Below, piece by piece: positions 7,214-7,286 of a stretch of DNA of 7,286 nucleotides (position 1 is the first letter of the stretch; each line of letters begins with the position of its first letter). Origin of the DNA: Pseudomonadota bacterium (GTDB lineage: Bacteria; Pseudomonadota; Alphaproteobacteria; Sphingomonadales; Sphingomonadaceae); assembly GCA_023424095.1 (NCBI GenBank), contig JAFAEG010000071.1:1-7286 (forward strand), given 5' to 3'. Under the pieces are notes generated by a model. That model ran no database searches, was not told the DNA's origin, and saw nothing but the letters and a program-made list of their open reading frames with translations. Made by a program: the position numbers and the translations under genes.

Positions 7214-7286
7214 GCGCCCGAAGCGACCGCCGCCGCGCCGCCGCCGCGGCCTCCGGCGCCCCCGTCGGCCGGCCGCTGCCCAGCGC
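7210..7286 (+). CDS. Start of a further operon gene, cut by the window end
   Basis: An ATG at 7210 overlaps the preceding stop (ATGA), the same junction type as the GTPase to two-pass-protein step. Twenty-five codons are visible, open to the end. The N-terminus is basic and Ala-rich: MSARSDRRR, then a run of alanines and a Gly/Pro-rich stretch. A basic start like this can precede a membrane anchor or belong to a disordered cytoplasmic tail. There is too little to assign a family. Its position directly after a SEDS-like gene makes a partner of that protein possible. Confidence 0.6.
   Translation, partial: MSARSDRRRAAAAASGAPVGRPLPS

Overview
The window is GC-rich and carries a single tightly packed operon, with every gene on the + strand. 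The composition, strong GC preference at third codon positions and gene style suggest an alphaproteobacterium, perhaps a sphingomonad. That placement is an inference, because no rRNA or other taxonomic marker is present.

Layout: a short AT-richer leader (about 27-95) with a weak candidate promoter. It is followed by (1) a 167-residue single-pass membrane protein, 96-599; (2) a 522-residue soluble protein resembling the GTPase-associated protein 1 (GAP1) family, 602-2170; (3) a 523-residue P-loop GTPase with an N-terminal zinc-binding module and a proline-rich linker, 2167-3738; (4) a 235-residue two-pass membrane protein with a four-cysteine extracytoplasmic loop, 3735-4442; (5) a 915-residue polytopic membrane protein, 4466-7213; and (6) the first 25 codons of a further gene, from 7210, cut off by the window end. 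Spacings are 2 nt, 4-nt overlap, 4-nt overlap, 23 nt and 4-nt overlap, so the genes are almost certainly co-transcribed and partly translationally coupled. There is no terminator and no non-coding stretch longer than about 100 bases.

The GAP1-like/GTPase pair matches what I recall of the double-GTPase (DO-GTPase)/GAP1 systems, predicted by comparative genomics to be NTP-dependent conflict or signalling systems. The most striking point is that the C-terminal half of the 915-residue protein looks like a divergent SEDS (FtsW/RodA/SpoVE) domain. It has a Q-L-x-Q-S element, a G-R-G turn, an H-x-S-D-Y element at the position of the catalytic aspartate, and a final P-x-T-G...S-x-S-S-G motif, with three membrane segments after the aspartate as in true SEDS proteins. 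This domain is fused behind a cysteine-containing extracytoplasmic region of about 370 residues that I do not recognise.

Working model (inference): a cytoplasmic GTPase and its GAP1-like partner are held at the inner membrane by two small membrane proteins. They gate or respond to a SEDS-like membrane protein that acts on, or senses, lipid-linked envelope precursors. This could be a cell-envelope stress or defence system, or an envelope-building machine. The sequence alone does not decide between these.
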